This document shows, one piece after another, positions 5,157 through 7,730 of a stretch of DNA of 7,730 nucleotides. The stretch comes from JAQBFJ01 sp032123435 (lineage in GTDB: Bacteria; Verrucomicrobiota; Kiritimatiellia; UBA8416; JAQBFJ01). The first letter of the stretch is position 1; each line of letters opens with the position of its first letter. A program made the translations under genes and the position numbers. The stretch covers positions 1-7,730 of the forward strand of contig JAQBFJ010000009.1 in NCBI GenBank assembly GCA_032123435.1, given 5' to 3'. Below the pieces are notes generated by a model. It had not been told where the DNA came from. It saw nothing but the letters and a program-made list of their open reading frames with translations, and did no database searches.

Positions 5157-7730
5157 ATGACACACAGAGTTCTGATTTTCAGGTATGCCGTTTTCATCGT
5201 TATAACCACTGTACTTGCCTCGGCAAGAACTTGGTCGCAAAGCTTGGATGAAGATGGGCTTTTCGTGACCGAGGAAATGCTGATAGATGAAGTTATGACT
5301 GATGGTATTGATACAGCAGTTCGTGATGAACAGGAACTGGATGCGAGCTTTGAGCAGGATATTGGTGAAGATCTAGGGATGGCTGATGATTTTATTATTG
5401 ATGATGAGCTTCTGGGTGAGTTGACTGAGGAGCCGATCACGGTCGAGGAAGAGAAGGGCGTTCCGCTTGATTCGTCTATTAGAGATGCCTTGGTTGAAGA
5501 GCCAATAGACGACTTTCTGATTGATACGGAAGAACAGTTGGATGATGAGGTCGATTATGCAGAGATTGAGGAGGAAGCATTTCAGCTGCCGCCGAGCAGT
5601 ATGCCGCCGCCGCGGGTAAACGCAGATCCTGGCGTTGTAGAGATGCCTGTGGTTCTTCAGAAACCTGCCGAAAATGTTATCGTCAGCAGGCCGTTCGTGA
5701 AAACGCCTGCGCCTGGAGTGCCGCGAAGTGAGGTCAAACCTGATGATGTTGTGATTCTTGAAGAGACCGAAACGCTTAGGCGTCAAGCTGAGGAAACGCA
5801 TGCGAGGGAAAGTTTTAAAGAAGCGGAAGTAGCGTTGTTGGCCAGGGATTACCAGAAAGCATATAAATTATTTAATGAGGCATTGCAGTACATAGGAAAT
5901 CGTCGTGAAACACAGATTGAACGTGCTTTGATTAAAGAAGGCTTGGCAGAGTGTTTCTATAGGTGGAGTATTGAAGCCAGGAAAATGAGGGATTTTGAAA
6001 AAGCGCGTGACAGAGCTAAATTTGCCGTTAGTCAAGGTCATCCGAAAGCTGGCAGGCTGGTAGCGCTGATAGAAAAGGACATAGCAAAAGGATTGCCTGT
6101 ACCTCGTGTGACACCGCCGCGCAGATGGGAAGTGGATGAATATAAGAAAACACAGGAAAGCGTCAGCGATTTTCTGAAAACAGGCCGGGAATATCTTTCC
6201 ACGGCCGAATATGACAAAGCGGTGGATTCATTTGAACTGGCCTTGAAGTATGATCCGCACAATACGGAAGCTATTAGACTGAGAGACAAAGCGTCACAGA
6301 AAAGGTATGACATGGCGTCGTATGAATTAGAGAGTACTCGTCGTGACATGATGGGAGAGGTGCGGAGAACGTGGAACCCTCGTGATTACGGGTTGGTAAG
6401 TGGAAAAACACCTGAACAAAGAATGGATGGTGTATCCGGGACGGCCGATGGGGAGAACGAAAGGCTGAGGATCATCAAGAAAATGAAAGAGATTATGATT
6501 CCTGAAATTGAGTTCAGGCAGGCAAACATTAATGATGTTGTTGCAATGTTGCAGTCGTACAGTGTGGAATTTGATGAATCTGAGGAAGTTGAAGAGAAGA
6601 AAGGTGTTAACATAATATTGCATTTGGGCGGCACTGGTGCCGAACAAGGAGAGGACTCCGGAAGATCTCAAAGCGCTGATATTTTTGGCGATGTGTCATC
6701 TGATTCCAGTGGTCGTCAGGATGGTGGCGGAACCGAAATACCGATGATTACCTTCAGCGCGCGTTATATATCTCTTCTTGAGGCGTTGGATCTTGTTACA
6801 TCTGTGGCTGATCTAATGTATCGTGTGCGCGGCAGTGTTGTGATGATAGTGTCTAAAAACGCACCGCCGGGGCCTATTATTCATCGTATGTACGATGTTT
6901 TGCCTTCCTTGAGCACTAAAGTAGCGACAATGGGCACAGGCAGTAGCAGCTCGGGTGGGCGGGACGATTTTAGAGCTCTGGAATCAGACGTTACGTATGA
7001 ACGCAGGGAATGGCAGGAATTTTTTGTTAAACTCGGAGTACCGTTTCCTACTGGCGCCTCGGTAGATTATGTTCCGGCTATAGGCAAGCTTGTTGTTGCC
7101 AATACATCTGATAACTTGGCGATTCTGGAGGAGATTTTGGCGGTAATGAATGTTGTGCCTCATCAAATTGAGATAGAGGCCCGTTTTGTTGAAGTATCGC
7201 AAATAGATTTTGACGCGTTAGGCGTTGAGTGGTTATTGTCGGATGATTGGGAACTGGCCCAGAAGAAGGGACAGGAAAACCTGCCGCTTGGTGCCCGGCA
7301 AAGGATGAAAATGGACGCCAATGCGCAGACAGGCGGCTTTACGATGGGAAATAGGTTTGTCCGTGATTTACAGTTAGGCGCAGAAGGCATACCTGTGGCT
7401 GATGGAATTTTAAGTTTGGCGACGGTTCTGACAAATCCAGAGCTCAGAATGATCCTTCACTTATTGGAACAGAAAGGTAACGCTGATCTGTTGTCTGCAC
7501 CGAAGGTAACCACGAGATCTGGTTCTGAAGCCACGATTAAGGTGGTTGAAGAATATATTTATCCTACGGAATTTGAGGTCACAGAAGTTACGGGCCGCGA
7601 CCAATTCGGCAATGCTACAATTATTGGAGGCATAGTAGAACCCGGCGCTTTTGAAACACGTGAAGTGGGTGTTATTCTCAAGGTCACTCCCGAAGAGAGC
7701 ACGGAAACAGCTGGGTCTATGATAGATCTT
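5157..7730 (+). CDS. Amuc_1098-like type IV pilus secretin (PilQ position), C-terminus beyond right edge
   Basis: The frame is open from the ATG at 5157 to the last base: 858 codons, no stop. It begins with a signal peptide (MTHRVLIF, hydrophobic core to about 21, likely cleavage after ASA at 23). Residues 30-144 are extremely acidic (45 Asp/Glu against 3 Lys/Arg), followed by a Pro-rich linker (145-195). TPR-like helical repeats follow: one group at about 217-311 (ARDYQKAYKLFNEAL) and a clear unit at 336-380 (EYDKAVDSFELALKYDPHN). A secretin N0/STN-like domain runs from IPEIEFRQANINDVV (448-462) to about 562, with a Gly/Ser/Asp-rich insert at about 494-527. A second N-type domain includes VPFPTGASVDYVPAIGKLVV (628-647). 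The secretin core starts at IEIEARFVEV (671-680) and has the hallmark LLSAPKVTT (778-786) and GVILKVTP (838-845). Only the last barrel strands and C-terminal tail are missing, perhaps 50-150 residues. It should form the outer-membrane gate of the complex encoded upstream. Confidence 0.93.
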   Translation, partial: MTHRVLIFRYAVFIVITTVLASARTWSQSLDEDGLFVTEEMLIDEVMTDGIDTAVRDEQELDASFEQDIGEDLGMADDFIIDDELLGELTEEPITVEEEKGVPLDSSIRDALVEEPIDDFLIDTEEQLDDEVDYAEIEEEAFQLPPSSMPPPRVNADPGVVEMPVVLQKPAENVIVSRPFVKTPAPGVPRSEVKPDDVVILEETETLRRQAEETHARESFKEAEVALLARDYQKAYKLFNEALQYIGNRRETQIERALIKEGLAECFYRWSIEARKMRDFEKARDRAKFAVSQGHPKAGRLVALIEKDIAKGLPVPRVTPPRRWEVDEYKKTQESVSDFLKTGREYLSTAEYDKAVDSFELALKYDPHNTEAIRLRDKASQKRYDMASYELESTRRDMMGEVRRTWNPRDYGLVSGKTPEQRMDGVSGTADGENERLRIIKKMKEIMIPEIEFRQANINDVVAMLQSYSVEFDESEEVEEKKGVNIILHLGGTGAEQGEDSGRSQSADIFGDVSSDSSGRQDGGGTEIPMITFSARYISLLEALDLVTSVADLMYRVRGSVVMIVSKNAPPGPIIHRMYDVLPSLSTKVATMGTGSSSSGGRDDFRALESDVTYERREWQEFFVKLGVPFPTGASVDYVPAIGKLVVANTSDNLAILEEILAVMNVVPHQIEIEARFVEVSQIDFDALGVEWLLSDDWELAQKKGQENLPLGARQRMKMDANAQTGGFTMGNRFVRDLQLGAEGIPVADGILSLATVLTNPELRMILHLLEQKGNADLLSAPKVTTRSGSEATIKVVEEYIYPTEFEVTEVTGRDQFGNATIIGGIVEPGAFETREVGVILKVTPEESTETAGSMIDL

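Overview
The window looks like chromosomal DNA from a diderm bacterium of the PVC superphylum, most likely the Verrucomicrobiota, Kiritimatiellota or Lentisphaerota group. The main reason is a five-gene rightward operon whose order and protein architectures match the Amuc_1102-1101-1100-1099-1098 pilus-like locus of Akkermansia muciniphila. The sequences are too divergent for Akkermansia itself, and base composition looks like mid-40s % GC by eye. Family assignments come from reading the translations and from memory of those families; no search was run.

Layout. Bases 1-219 (minus strand) are the start of a leftward gene for a secreted protein with a clear signal peptide, running off the left edge. 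Bases 220-608 are a divergent intergenic region. It holds a good sigma70-like promoter for the leftward gene, only weak promoter candidates for the operon, and no further convincing gene. From 609 to the right edge there are five tightly packed genes: a small secreted Amuc_1102-like protein (609-1241); a PilM actin-like ATPase fused to a membrane-anchored PilN-like part (1241-2902); an Amuc_1100-like bitopic protein in the PilO position (2906-3946); an Amuc_1099-like protein in the PilP position carrying a four-cysteine zinc-ribbon-like module and thrombospondin-type-3-like calcium-binding loops (3981-5153); and an Amuc_1098-like secretin with an acidic N-terminus and TPRs (5157 to the edge, still open).

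How they fit together. Gene order and architecture read as [1102]-pilM/N-pilO-pilP-pilQ, the alignment and outer-membrane part of a type IV pilus. PilM-N would sit at the inner membrane with its ATPase domain in the cytoplasm. The 1100-like and 1099-like proteins would bridge the periplasm, and the secretin would form the outer-membrane pore. No motor ATPase, PilC platform, prepilin peptidase or pilin is present in the window.

Most notable points: the PilM-PilN fusion keeps a PilN-like NLMPP motif at the junction; a Cys4 module and calcium loops occur in a predicted periplasmic protein; and the secretin has a strongly acidic N-terminal extension with a short motif repeated three times.
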